NCBI GenBank assembly: GCA_900542575.1
Contig: UQOE01000002.1
Span: forward strand, 62,001-126,000
Reading direction: 5' to 3'
Origin: an uncultured Oscillospiraceae bacterium
GTDB taxonomy: Bacteria; Bacillota; Clostridia; Oscillospirales; Acutalibacteraceae
DNA: 64,000 nucleotides
Shown here: piece after piece, positions 32,039 through 40,371 of the stretch
How the letters are laid out: each line of letters opens with the position of its first letter
Numbering within the stretch: the first letter of the stretch is position 1
The notes under the pieces: model-generated
The model's input: the letters and a program-made list of their open reading frames with translations, nothing else
Databases searched by the model: none
What the model was told of the DNA's origin: nothing
Made by a program: the position numbers and the translations under genes

Positions 32039-33184
32039 TTATTCTTCGATTTCGTCTCCGTCTTCTTCGAAGACAGCGTTTTCGTCTTCCTCGGTCCCGG
32101 TCTCCTCATCGGCCGGGGCGTCCTCGGTCGGGAATCCGCTCTCGGGATTGATGTCGATCTTCCATCCGGTCAGTTTGGCGGCAAGACGGGCGTTCTGGCC
32201 CTTGTTGCCGATGGCCAGGGACAGCTGGCTGTCCGGGACGATGACATGGCAGGTGTGCTCTTCTTCGCTGACGATGTCGACGCGGATGACGTCGGCTGGT
32301 GCAAGGGCCGCCGCAATAAACTTCTGCGGGTCGTCGCTGTAGGGGACGATGTCGATCTTCTCGCCGCCCAGCATGTCAACCACCTTGTTGACACGGGAGC
32401 CGCGAGGACCGATGCATGCGCCGACGGCGTCGACATTTTCATCGGCGCTGTAGACCGCAATTTTGGTGCGGGAGCCAGCCTCACGGGCAACTTCCCGGAC
32501 CTCGACCGTGCCGTCCTGAATTTCCGGAACCTCGGTCTCGAAAAGGCGGCGAACCAGACCCGGATGGGTGCGGGAGATCATGACCTTGGCCCCGCGGTCG
32601 CCCTCGCGGATTTCAACGATATAGACCTTGATCATCTGGCCGTCACGGAGTACCTCACCCGGAATCTGCTCCCCGCGGGGCAGAAGGATGGGCGTGCGGC
32701 CGATTTCGATGGTGGCGTTGCCGGTCCGGGGATCGACGTTCTGGACCTTGGCGGTCATGAGCTCCTGGCTGTGGGAGCGGAAGGCGCCGATCGTCTGTTC
32801 ACGCTCCGCATCACGGATGCCCTGGCGGATAACGTGTTTGGCCGTCTGGGCGTCGATGCGTCCGAAGTCGTGGGTGTCCATGGGGATATTGACATAGCCG
32901 TCCAGCTGGGCGTTCGGGTCAATCTGTCTGGCGCGGTCAATGTGAATTTCAACATTCGGGTCGAGTACATCGTCGACCACATGTTTGCGGAGAAACATGT
33001 TGATTTCCTGGGTCTCCGGGTGGATTTCGCAGTGGACCAGGTCGGAGACGTCACCGCTGCGGGTAAATTTCCGCTTTTCCGCCGTAATCAGCGCGTTGGC
33101 AATGTTGTTAAAAAGCGTCTCCTCGGGGATGCCCTTCTCAGCAGCCATCAGCGTAACTGCCTGGAAAAATTCTTCGTTTTTCAT
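32039..33184 (-). CDS. nusA: Transcription elongation/antitermination factor NusA
   Basis: A 381-residue NusA. The N-terminal polymerase-binding domain, an S1 domain, and two KH domains (GPRGSRVNKVVDMLGGEKIDIV; later AIGNKGQNARLAAKLTGWKIDI) are in order. It lacks the C-terminal acidic repeats of E. coli, as usual in Firmicutes, and ends in a Glu/Asp-rich tail. It acts in pausing, termination and antitermination. It follows rimP by 24 bp. Confidence 0.96.
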   Translation of the reverse strand: MKNEEFFQAVTLMAAEKGIPEETLFNNIANALITAEKRKFTRSGDVSDLVHCEIHPETQEINMFLRKHVVDDVLDPNVEIHIDRARQIDPNAQLDGYVNIPMDTHDFGRIDAQTAKHVIRQGIRDAEREQTIGAFRSHSQELMTAKVQNVDPRTGNATIEIGRTPILLPRGEQIPGEVLRDGQMIKVYIVEIREGDRGAKVMISRTHPGLVRRLFETEVPEIQDGTVEVREVAREAGSRTKIAVYSADENVDAVGACIGPRGSRVNKVVDMLGGEKIDIVPYSDDPQKFIAAALAPADVIRVDIVSEEEHTCHVIVPDSQLSLAIGNKGQNARLAAKLTGWKIDINPESGFPTEDAPADEETGTEEDENAVFEEDGDEIEE

Positions 33185-33208
33185 GTTTAATATATCTCCT
33201 TTGGTTCG

Positions 33209-33703
33209 TTAACCTTCATAGTCCGCAAAATCGTCCGCCTTGACGTAAGAGGCCTCTTTTTTCTGGAAGACGAAGGAGCGCCCCTCATCTGAGGTGAAGT
33301 GAATTTCGCCGCCATCGTAGCCGTCCAGAACGCCGCGGAAGTCACGGGTTCCGTCCAGCGGGCGGATTAGCCGCACCATAACGCGCTTCCCGATGTATTT
33401 CTGAAAATGCTCGTCCCGGGTCAGCTGGCGTTCGGCTCCCGGTGAGGAGACTTCCAGAATGTAGCTGACGTCGATAGGGTCAGCCTCATCCAGCGGTTTG
33501 TCGACGGCATGGGTCATATTGACGCAGTCATCGATGGAGACGCCATCCTCCCGGTCAATAAAAATCCGCAGGTAGTGCTCAGCACCTTCCTTGACAAAGC
33601 GGACATCCCAGATATCCAGGCCGAGTTCCCGGGCATAGGGCTCTGCGAGCTCCCAGACGGTTCGGGTAACGTTTCCGCCTTTTCCTTTGTGCGACTTCGC
33701 CAT
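33209..33703 (-). CDS. rimP: Ribosome maturation factor RimP
   Basis: A 164-residue RimP. Conserved features include the start WELAEPYARELGLDIWDVRF, then DREDGVSIDDCV and YILEVSSPGAERQLTRDEHF. It helps late 30S maturation. AAAGGAG precedes the ATG at 33703. The upstream frame to 33772 is leader, which contains a strong hairpin. First gene of the nine-gene rimP-nusA-ylxR-ylxQ-infB-rbfA-nrnA-truB-ribF operon. Confidence 0.95.
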   Translation of the reverse strand: MAKSHKGKGGNVTRTVWELAEPYARELGLDIWDVRFVKEGAEHYLRIFIDREDGVSIDDCVNMTHAVDKPLDEADPIDVSYILEVSSPGAERQLTRDEHFQKYIGKRVMVRLIRPLDGTRDFRGVLDGYDGGEIHFTSDEGRSFVFQKKEASYVKADDFADYEG

Positions 33704-33751
33704 TTCGACACTCCTTTTTCGTCGTGATATTTGAAAAGTTTTCCATAAACA

Positions 33752-33779
33752 ATGAAGAGCGGCTTGCGCCACTCTTCAT
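33752..33779 (-). other. Leader hairpin of the rimP-nusA operon
   Basis: A 12-bp stem with one mismatch (arms based on ATGAAGAG-GGC and complement, 4-nt loop) within the ~95-nt leader. No T run follows, so it is not a terminator. Leader hairpins before rimP recur in other bacteria, from memory. A binding target for a product of the operon is possible. Confidence 0.6.
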
Positions 33780-33803
33780 CCTGCATTCTAAACTTACTGT
33801 GCT

Positions 33804-33832
33804 ATTGTAGCACGGCGAATGAAGGAATTCAA
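33804..33832 (-). promoter_or_regulatory. Promoter of the rimP operon
   Basis: TTGAAT, 17-bp spacer, TACAAT on the minus strand, ~100 bp before rimP and just beyond the proS stop. Confidence 0.8.
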
Positions 33833-33844
33833 GAATGACTTTCC

Positions 33845-35287
33845 TCAATACGCCTTGGCCCAAAGCACCATCTTTTTGGCCGGTTTTCCGCAACAGACAC
33901 AGACGTCGGAGATCTGCTCCTGGTCGAACGGGATGCAGCGGGAGCCAACACCGGTCTCCTCTTTGATCTTCTCCTCACAGGCGGGGTCGCCGCACCACAT
34001 GGCGTGGACAAAGCCGTCGCCGTTCTGTGCCAGCGCATCTTTTATGCCCTGGAGAGAGGTACACCGATAGGTCTTCTTTTCCCGGTTCTCCTGTGCTCTG
34101 CGATAGAGTTCGTCGCGGACTTCTTTCAACTTCCGGCCGAGTTCGTCGATGAGATCATCCAGAGAGACGAAGTCCTTTTCACGGGTGACGCGAGAGACCA
34201 GAACGCACTGGTTCTTCTCAATGTCCTTCGGTCCGAGCTCAATGCGGACCGGAATTCCCTTCATTTCGCACTGGGCAAACTTCCAGCCGGCACTGTTGTC
34301 GGAGTCGTCGACTTTGACGCGGAAGCCCGCCTGCTGCAGCTCGTCACGGAGTGCATAGGCACGGTCCAGGACGCCCGGTTTGTGGGAAGCGATGGGGACA
34401 ATCATGGCCTGAACCGGGGCAACGGCCGGCGGAAGGGCCAGGCCATTGTCGTCGCCGTGCGTCATAATAATTGCGCCGATGGTGCGGGTCGTCATACCCC
34501 ACGAAGTCTCATAGGGAGCTTCCAGTTTGTTTTCCCTATTCTGGAACTGGATGCCGAACGCTTTGGCGAAGCCGTCCCCGAAGTTGTGGGATGTGGCAGC
34601 CTGAAGCGCCTTGCCATCGTGCATCATGGCCTCAATGGCATAAGTGGCCTCTGCGCCGGCGAATTTGTCGCTCTCCGTCTTCTGTCCGCGGACAACCGGA
34701 ATGGCAAGCTCGTTCTCATAGAAGTCGGCATAGACGTTGAGCATACGCTCGGTCTCCTCTTTGGCCTCTTCCGGAGTGGCGTGGAGGGTATGGCCCTCCT
34801 GCCAGAGGAATTCGCGGGTACGGAGAAACGGACGGGTCGTCTTCTCCCAGCGCACGACCGAAACCCACTGGTTATAGAGTTTCGGGAGGTCGCGGTACGA
34901 GTGGACAACATTGGCCCAGTGATCGCAGAACAGAGTCTCGGAGGTGGGGCGGACGCAGAGGCGCTCTTCCAGCTCCTCATTGCCGCCGACGGTAACCCAG
35001 GCACACTCGGGGGCGAAGCCCTCTACGTGGTCCTTTTCCTTCTGCAGGAGATGTTCCGGGATGAACATCGGCATGCAGACATTTTCATGCCCAAGCCGTT
35101 TGAACTCAGCGTCCAGAATGCTCTGGATGTTCTCCCAGATGGCATAGCCGTACGGGCGGATGACCATGCACCCCTTTACGCTGGTATAGCCGCAGAGCTC
35201 CGCTTTCATGCAGATGTCGGTATACCATTTGGCAAAGTCTTCGTCCATCGGCGTGATGTCGTCGACCATCTTTTTCTGTTTCGCCAT
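33845..35287 (-). CDS. proS: Prolyl-tRNA synthetase, archaeal/eukaryotic type
   Basis: A 480-residue class II synthetase. It lacks the large editing insertion of the bacterial-type enzyme and has a C-terminal zinc-binding-like extension (CVCCGKPAK) ending in Tyr, as in archaeal-type ProRS. Class II motif 2 is in VRPTSETLF...RWEKTTRPFLRTREFLWQEGHT. It charges tRNA-Pro. AGGAG lies before the ATG. It has its own promoter and a short leader without a T-box. The type is known in some Clostridia and probably came by ancient transfer. Confidence 0.95.
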   Translation of the reverse strand: MAKQKKMVDDITPMDEDFAKWYTDICMKAELCGYTSVKGCMVIRPYGYAIWENIQSILDAEFKRLGHENVCMPMFIPEHLLQKEKDHVEGFAPECAWVTVGGNEELEERLCVRPTSETLFCDHWANVVHSYRDLPKLYNQWVSVVRWEKTTRPFLRTREFLWQEGHTLHATPEEAKEETERMLNVYADFYENELAIPVVRGQKTESDKFAGAEATYAIEAMMHDGKALQAATSHNFGDGFAKAFGIQFQNRENKLEAPYETSWGMTTRTIGAIIMTHGDDNGLALPPAVAPVQAMIVPIASHKPGVLDRAYALRDELQQAGFRVKVDDSDNSAGWKFAQCEMKGIPVRIELGPKDIEKNQCVLVSRVTREKDFVSLDDLIDELGRKLKEVRDELYRRAQENREKKTYRCTSLQGIKDALAQNGDGFVHAMWCGDPACEEKIKEETGVGSRCIPFDQEQISDVCVCCGKPAKKMVLWAKAY

Positions 35288-35322
35288 GTTGCCAACTCCT
35301 CTATTTAGTCTGATTCCGTGCC

Positions 35323-35351
35323 ATTATATAGCAGAAAGTTCTATGCGTCAA
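35323..35351 (-). promoter_or_regulatory. Promoter of proS
   Basis: TTGACG, 17-bp spacer, TATAAT on the minus strand. The transcript would start only ~30 nt before the ATG, leaving no room for a T-box. Confidence 0.85.
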
Positions 35352-35377
35352 ACCAAATCTGAAGCCCTTTCCTTTAT

Positions 35378-35412
35378 ATATAGAAAGTGCCGCCCCGTCT
35401 CCGGGGCAGCAC
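35378..35412 (-). terminator. Probable terminator of acpP
   Basis: A GC-rich hairpin (GTGC-GCCCCG arms, 35387-35412) followed by TTTCTATATA on the minus strand, 18 bp after acpP. The T tract is interrupted. Confidence 0.6.
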
Positions 35413-35430
35413 CTAAATTGGGTTCTCGAT

Positions 35431-35658
35431 TCAGGAATGAGACTCGATATAGCGGACCGCGTCGCCTACCGTTTTCAGGGACTCGATGGCGTCGTCGGGC
35501 ACCTCCATGCCGAACTCATCTTCAAGCGACATAACGAGGTCTACCAGGTCAAGGCTGTCCGCCCCGAGGTCCTCGGTAAAGCTGGCGTCCATCGTGATTT
35601 TTTCCGGCTCAATTTCCAGCTGGTCGACCAGGATGTCCTTAATTTTATCAAATACCAT
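35431..35658 (-). CDS. acpP: Acyl carrier protein
   Basis: A 75-residue ACP with the 4'-phosphopantetheine site in GADSLDLVDLVM (the Ser of DSL). It is strongly acidic, as usual. It carries growing acyl chains in fatty acid synthesis. GGAGGTAAC precedes the ATG at 35658. It stands alone, not within a fab cluster; the neighbouring SDR is not an evident FabG. A promoter lies at 35702-35729. Confidence 0.94.
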   Translation of the reverse strand: MVFDKIKDILVDQLEIEPEKITMDASFTEDLGADSLDLVDLVMSLEDEFGMEVPDDAIESLKTVGDAVRYIESHS

Positions 35659-35701
35659 AATTGTTACCTCCAAACGGGCCGTGCCCGCAACTTTCCTTTA
35701 T

Positions 35702-35729
35702 GGTATATGGTGGTCGGCCGGTTTGTCAA
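35702..35729 (-). promoter_or_regulatory. Promoter of acpP
   Basis: TTGACA, 16-bp spacer, TATACC on the minus strand, ~45 bp before the start codon and within a few bases of the SDR stop. Confidence 0.6.
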
Positions 35730-35735
35730 TATATC

Positions 35736-36593
35736 TTAATCGAGCTTGCCGAGTTTACGCATGATCTTGGCTCCCGTTTTCAGGAAGATCTTGTAGCCCT
35801 TATCCATAATTTTGCCCGGGACGGGATCGATGACCGCAAGGTACAGGTCCGTGCCGACACGGTAGTTGATCCGCGGGCTCTTGGCGTAGATGGCTTTGAT
35901 GGTCGTGTCGACCACTTTGCTCATCGGATGCGGATGTGCCATGGCAATGGACATCAGCGGCTTCATGACGGAGAGGACATCTTTATAATGCTCGGTCTCT
36001 GCCGCAAGTTTGGTATAGCCGTCGGTCGCCTCTTTGTGCATGCCGGACTCGAAGGAGCCGGGCTGAATCTTGATGACCGGGATATCCAGGAAAGCAAGCT
36101 CTCTGCGGAGCCCGATGGTGTAGGCCTCTACCGCAAATTTAGAGATGGCATAGGGGCTGTTGAACGGCTGCGGCTGCATCCAGCCGCACTCTGAGGAGCA
36201 GTTGATGATGCGGCTCTCCCCGCCCTTGAGCAGCGGGAACATGGCCTTGGTGACACGGGCCATGCCGAAGAGGTTGGTGTTCATGATCCACTCCAGAGTC
36301 GGGACCGGGTCGCCCTCCACGAGCGATGCCATTGTGTGGACGCCTGCGAAGTTGGCGAGCAGATTCAGAGTGTCTGTGTGCTCCCGTACTTTTTCCGCCG
36401 CGGCGTCGCAGCTCGCCTGGTCCAGAATATCGATCTGTACCGGGATGACGCGGTCGGAGCATTTGGCCTGCAGGTCCGTAAGGGGCTTGCGGTGATAAGC
36501 TGCGAAAATAATCCACTCGCCCTTCTTGTCAAGTTCTTCAATAATGGAGCTGGCAATGCCGCCGGCAGCACCGGTAAAAAATGCGTATTTCAT
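35736..36593 (-). CDS. Short-chain dehydrogenase/reductase (SDR)
   Basis: A 285-residue classical SDR. The NAD(P) motif FFTGAAGGIAS is at the N-terminus, the active-site Ser in IINCSSECG, and Tyr-x-x-x-Lys in SPYAISKFAVEAY. A C-terminal extension of ~50 residues is hydrophobic and ends in Lys-rich sequence, which may lie on the membrane. Likeness to retinol/steroid-dehydrogenase-type SDRs is possible, but the substrate is unknown. GGAGG precedes the ATG at 36593. Its promoter carries a palindrome in the spacer, so it may be repressed. Confidence 0.85.
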   Translation of the reverse strand: MKYAFFTGAAGGIASSIIEELDKKGEWIIFAAYHRKPLTDLQAKCSDRVIPVQIDILDQASCDAAAEKVREHTDTLNLLANFAGVHTMASLVEGDPVPTLEWIMNTNLFGMARVTKAMFPLLKGGESRIINCSSECGWMQPQPFNSPYAISKFAVEAYTIGLRRELAFLDIPVIKIQPGSFESGMHKEATDGYTKLAAETEHYKDVLSVMKPLMSIAMAHPHPMSKVVDTTIKAIYAKSPRINYRVGTDLYLAVIDPVPGKIMDKGYKIFLKTGAKIMRKLGKLD

Positions 36594-36660
36594 AAACATA
36601 TCCTCCAGAATATCCGTTCCCCTGCGGGATTCTGCCCTCAGGTTATCATTGCATGTTATT

Positions 36661-36690
36661 ATTTTAACAGAGTGCTGTGCACTCCGTCAA
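36661..36690 (-). promoter_or_regulatory. SDR promoter with palindrome in the spacer
   Basis: TTGACG, 18-bp spacer, TAAAAT on the minus strand. The spacer holds the perfect inverted repeat GAGTGC-TGT-GCACTC (36670-36684), a likely operator. Confidence 0.6.
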
Positions 36691-36699
36691 CACCTGTAT

Positions 36700-37128
36700 G
36701 GATTGGTGTCCAAAACAGCACAACGGCCGTGCATGCTTTTGAAAAATCGCATATTTACGCCGTTTTTTCAATCTTGTAAAGACAAAAGACTTCACATTGT
36801 GGAAAATCCGGTGGAAAATGTCAACTCGCACCGCGGTTTCCACCATTTAGCCGCGTTTTCCGCAGCTTTTCCTCGACATTTCAACATTCTTTCTGACATT
36901 TTTTCTAATTTGGAAAATAAATCGCCGGCCGTTGAAATTTCGTCCTGTAAAGATTTTTAGCTTTACATAACGCAGATACGTCATTTTTCATCCTGTCCCA
37001 TAATTGACCCATGTCAAAAGACTGCGGAAAACACATTTCTCCCTGCAGGCCTCTTCCGGCGGGAGAATTGCATCGAATAAGACGGAAATCTGCATTGCAG
37101 CGCCTCTCCCTTTCGTCCATAATCAGAC
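36700..37128. other. AT-rich gene-free spacer
   Basis: About 430 bp without a supported gene between the SDR promoter and the pckA terminator. It holds an 8-bp inverted repeat GGTGGAAA / TTTCCACC at 36810-36844 and several further TTTTCC-type motifs, among them TTTTCCACA on the minus strand near 36797-36806, close to a DnaA-box sequence. No clear promoter or RNA is seen. Confidence 0.4.
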
Positions 37129-37175
37129 AAAAAAAGAACGGCGACCGGCTCGTTTACGGAGCAGATCGTCGTTCT
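37127..37175 (-). terminator. Terminator of pckA
   Basis: An imperfect long hairpin (AGAACG-CGA arms, 37135-37175) followed by seven T on the minus strand, 46 bp after the stop. Confidence 0.8.
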
Positions 37176-37221
37176 CTATTACAAATGTTATTCAGCAACA
37201 GAGCCCTGTGCCGAAGCGTGC

Positions 37222-39000
37222 TTATTCAGCAACGTTCTTCTTGAGGGTCTCAAGCTGGTCCCACATCTCCTGCGGAACGGTGTCGCCGAGGCTCTTGTAG
37301 AAGTCAGTGATGCCGTCGGCCTCTTCTCTCCAGAGAGCCTTGTCAACGCCGAGGATGGACTTAATGGTATCAACCGTTACACCGTCAAGGCCGTCGATGT
37401 CGATGTCTTCCGGTTTCGGCTGATAGCCGATTTCGGTCTCAACTGCGTCAACCTTGCCTTCGCAGCGGTCGAGGATCCAAAGAAGGACACGCATGTTGTC
37501 GCCGAAGCCCGGCCACATGAAGTGACCTTCGTCATCTTTGCGGAACCAGTTGACGTTGAAGATCTTCGGAGCCTTGTCCGGGTCGAGGGTCTTGCCAATG
37601 TCAAGCCAATGCTGGAAGTAAGTGCCGCAGTCATAGCCGATGAACGGACGCATGGCCATGGGGTCATGACGAACTACGCCGACAGCGCCGGTAGCAGCTG
37701 CAGTGGTCTCAGAACCCATTGCAGAACCGATGAATACACCGTGGTTCCAGTCACGGGCCTGATATACCAGCGGAGCAAGTTTTGCACGACGGCCGCCGAA
37801 TACGAATGCGGAGATCGGAACGCCGTTCGGGTTCTCAAACTCTTTGGACAGGCACGGGCAGTTTCTTGCCGGAGCGGTGAAACGGGAGTTCGGATAAGCG
37901 CCGACCTTGTCAGAAGTCTTGCCGTTCCACGGGTTGCCCTGCCAGTCGAGGCCGTTCTCCGGAGCGTCCGGAAGACCTTCCCACCAAACGGTGTTGTCGT
38001 CCAGATTCAGAGCGACGTTGGTGAAGACGGTGCCCTCTCTGGTAGCGGCAAGCGCGTTCGGGTTGGATTTCTCATTGGTACCCGGTGCTACGCCGAAGAA
38101 GCCGTTCTCCGGGTTGACTGCATAGAGTCTGCCGTCCGGTCCCTTGCGGATCCAGGAGATATCGTCGCCTACGCACCATACTTTGTAGCCGAGGTCACGA
38201 TAATGTTTCGGAGGAATCAGCATTGCGAGGTTGGTCTTGCCGCAGGCAGACGGGAACGCAGCGCAGATGTATTTGGTCTCGCCGTTCGGATACTCAATGC
38301 CGAGGATGAGCATATGCTCAGCCTGCCAACCTTCCTGACGGCCGAGGTTGGAAGCGATACGAAGTGCAAAGCACTTTTTGCCCTGAAGGACGTTGCCGCC
38401 GTAGCAGGAGTTGACGGAGTAGATGGTGTTGTCCTGCGGCCAGTGGCAGATGTATCTGTTGTCCGGGTTGCAGTCGCAGGAAGCATGGGTACCGTGAATC
38501 CAGTCCGTGGAGTCGCCGATGGCGTCAAGAACCTGTTTGCCCATTCTGGTGATGATTCCCATGTTAACGACAACATAGATGGAGTCGGTAACTTCGAGGC
38601 CGTATTTGGCGAACGGAGAACCTACCGGGCACATGGAGTAAGGGATGACATACATGGTCTTGCCCTTGTAGCTGCCGCGGATGATATCGTCAAGCATTTT
38701 GTAGGTCTCGTCCGGGTCCATCCAGTTGTTGAGCGGGCCTGCCTCTTCCTTCGTGGGAGAGCAGATGAAAGTACGGCCCTCAACACGAGCGACGTCAGAC
38801 GGGTCAGTGCGGTGAAGATAGCAGTCCGGAAGTTTTTCTTCATTGAGCTTAATGAACTCGCCGGTGGAGACAGCCTCCGCCTTGAGGGCATCAAGCTGCT
38901 CTTTTGAGCCGTCGATCCAAACGACCTTGTCGGGCTGCAGGAGGTCAATTCTGGTCTGCAGCCAGTCAAGGATGCTCTTGTTGTTGGTAAGATTTTCCAT
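37222..39000 (-). CDS. pckG: Phosphoenolpyruvate carboxykinase, GTP-dependent
   Basis: A 592-residue GTP-type PEPCK (EC 4.1.1.32). The P-loop with reactive cysteine is FPSACGKTN, metal and substrate residues lie in CVGDDISWI and the R-rich loops, and GTP-type signatures such as EHMLILGI and PLVYQARDWNHGV are present. It interconverts oxaloacetate and PEP. In anaerobes the PEP-carboxylating direction is common, but direction cannot be told here. AAGGAGC precedes the ATG. An operator-like palindrome lies in its upstream region. Confidence 0.96.
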   Translation of the reverse strand: MENLTNNKSILDWLQTRIDLLQPDKVVWIDGSKEQLDALKAEAVSTGEFIKLNEEKLPDCYLHRTDPSDVARVEGRTFICSPTKEEAGPLNNWMDPDETYKMLDDIIRGSYKGKTMYVIPYSMCPVGSPFAKYGLEVTDSIYVVVNMGIITRMGKQVLDAIGDSTDWIHGTHASCDCNPDNRYICHWPQDNTIYSVNSCYGGNVLQGKKCFALRIASNLGRQEGWQAEHMLILGIEYPNGETKYICAAFPSACGKTNLAMLIPPKHYRDLGYKVWCVGDDISWIRKGPDGRLYAVNPENGFFGVAPGTNEKSNPNALAATREGTVFTNVALNLDDNTVWWEGLPDAPENGLDWQGNPWNGKTSDKVGAYPNSRFTAPARNCPCLSKEFENPNGVPISAFVFGGRRAKLAPLVYQARDWNHGVFIGSAMGSETTAAATGAVGVVRHDPMAMRPFIGYDCGTYFQHWLDIGKTLDPDKAPKIFNVNWFRKDDEGHFMWPGFGDNMRVLLWILDRCEGKVDAVETEIGYQPKPEDIDIDGLDGVTVDTIKSILGVDKALWREEADGITDFYKSLGDTVPQEMWDQLETLKKNVAE

Positions 39001-39040
39001 GAAACAAGCTCCTTTACAAATACAATAATGAACTTCTATA

Positions 39041-39070
39041 TGTATATGACAGCTGAATCGTTTGATTCAA
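39041..39070 (-). promoter_or_regulatory. Candidate pckG promoter with perfect palindrome
   Basis: TTGAAT (39065-39070), 18-bp spacer, TATACA (39041-39046) on the minus strand. The perfect inverted repeat TGAATC-GTTT-GATTCA (39054-39069) overlaps the -35. A second one, GGTAT-ACAC-ATACC, lies ~30 bp further up (39095-39108). Confidence 0.5.
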
Positions 39071-39275
39071 ACTAGACACCAAATGAGAAGAAGGTATACA
39101 CATACCATTTTTTATTTTACCATATTTTATAGCTTTTGCACCCTTCTATTTCCCCGGAATGTCCAGATTTTGCCAATCCGCACAAAAACTGCGAAGGCAT
39201 TTCCGGGATAGCGACAAATTCTACAAGAATTCCGTCAATAATGCAAGGAAGGAATGCTCAAGTTGCAAAATGTGT

Positions 39276-39311
39276 GAAGGTTTCCGGCTGACGCCGGTCC
39301 TTTTTTCGCAG
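39276..39311 (+). terminator. Orphan terminator upstream of the glycosyltransferase gene
   Basis: Plus-strand hairpin CCGGC-TGAC-GCCGG with flanking AAGG/CCTT pairing and TTTTTT after it. No plus-strand gene precedes it, so it may end a small RNA or attenuate the glycosyltransferase leader. Confidence 0.5.
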
Positions 39312-39403
39312 AGATGAAAAATGTCAGGTATTTATTTCCCAATGCGAAACTTTTATAATTATACTAAATCACTATGCAATTGTCGAGAAGAGGATTTTGT
39401 CCC

Positions 39404-40324
39404 ATGAAACTTTCCATGATTATCCCCTGCTACAACGAAGAGGGGAATATTCTGCCGCTCTATCAGGCGGTAACCGCTGCGTTTGCCAACCGCACCTTTT
39501 CCTACGAGCTCATTTTTATCAATGACGGGAGCCGGGACCGGACCGGCGAAGTTCTGGCAGACCTGGTGAAGACCTCGGAAGTACCGATGAAAGTCATCAA
39601 CTTCTCCCGCAACTTCGGCAAAGAATCCGGCATCTACGCCGGGCTGGAGCACGCGGACGGAGACTATATCAGCATCATGGACGGCGACCTGCAGCAGAAT
39701 CCCAAAATTCTGCTCCAGATGGTAGATTACCTGGACAGCAACGAGGAATGCGACTGCGTGGCCGCCTACCAGGAAAACCGGGGTGAGAGCAGGCTCATGG
39801 TCTTCCTGAAAGAGGGGTTCTACCGCGTCATCAACCGCATTTCCGACATTCCGTTCCAGGCCGACGCCTCGGAATTCCGGACCTTCCGCCGCAGTGTTGC
39901 CGAAGCTTTGCTGCAGCTGCCGGAATACTACCGGTTCTCCAAAGGGCTTTTTGCATGGGTCGGATTCAACACCCACTTCATCCCCTATGAGGCGGACGAG
40001 CGCCTGAGCGGCACCACAAAGTGGTCATTCCGCCGCCTCTGGAACTACGCTTTTGAGGGCATCCTCTCCTTCTCCACCAAGCCTCTGGAGTGGCCATTTT
40101 TCGGCGGACTGCTGCTGACGGCGGCCGGTGCGCTCCAATACGGCATCGGTGCGGCGAAACAGAAAGAACGCAGGCGGACCGAAGGACTCATCGGCCTGGT
40201 CGGCGGGCTCAACCTGACTGCCACCGGCATTGCCGGCATCTATCTGGCCAAGACCTATGTCCAGGGAAAAGGCCGGCCCGTCTATCTCGCAAAAAGTATT
40301 TTAACCAATCAAAAAGAACAATAA
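39404..40324 (+). CDS. Family 2 glycosyltransferase, polyprenyl-phosphate type (GtrB/DPM1-like)
   Basis: A 306-residue protein. The GT-A catalytic domain starts MKLSMIIPCYNEEGNI, has the metal motif in ISIMDGDLQQNP (DxD) and LERHQRW-like SKGLFAWVGF. Two hydrophobic segments follow (~225-245 and ~265-290). This plan fits transfer of glucose or another sugar to undecaprenyl phosphate, for later decoration of teichoic acids or proteins. The start at 39404 is preferred over one 10 codons upstream by family alignment. No partner flippase or mannosyltransferase is near. Confidence 0.88.
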   Translation: MKLSMIIPCYNEEGNILPLYQAVTAAFANRTFSYELIFINDGSRDRTGEVLADLVKTSEVPMKVINFSRNFGKESGIYAGLEHADGDYISIMDGDLQQNPKILLQMVDYLDSNEECDCVAAYQENRGESRLMVFLKEGFYRVINRISDIPFQADASEFRTFRRSVAEALLQLPEYYRFSKGLFAWVGFNTHFIPYEADERLSGTTKWSFRRLWNYAFEGILSFSTKPLEWPFFGGLLLTAAGALQYGIGAAKQKERRRTEGLIGLVGGLNLTATGIAGIYLAKTYVQGKGRPVYLAKSILTNQKEQ

Positions 40325-40335
40325 TCCCCAAAAAT

Positions 40336-40370
40336 AGAGGAGACAGCCCGAAATGGCTGCCTCCTTTTTT
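40336..40370. terminator. Bidirectional terminator between the glycosyltransferase gene and mcsB
   Basis: Stem with arms around GGAG-CAGCC / GGCTG-CTCC, six-base loop and TTTTTT on the plus strand. On the minus strand it is followed by TCTATTTTTGG. Confidence 0.85.
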
Positions 40371-40371
40371 G

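Noticed and set aside
35288..35360. T-box riboswitch before proS
   Set aside because: The promoter leaves a leader of only ~30 nt; no specifier or T-box sequence fits.
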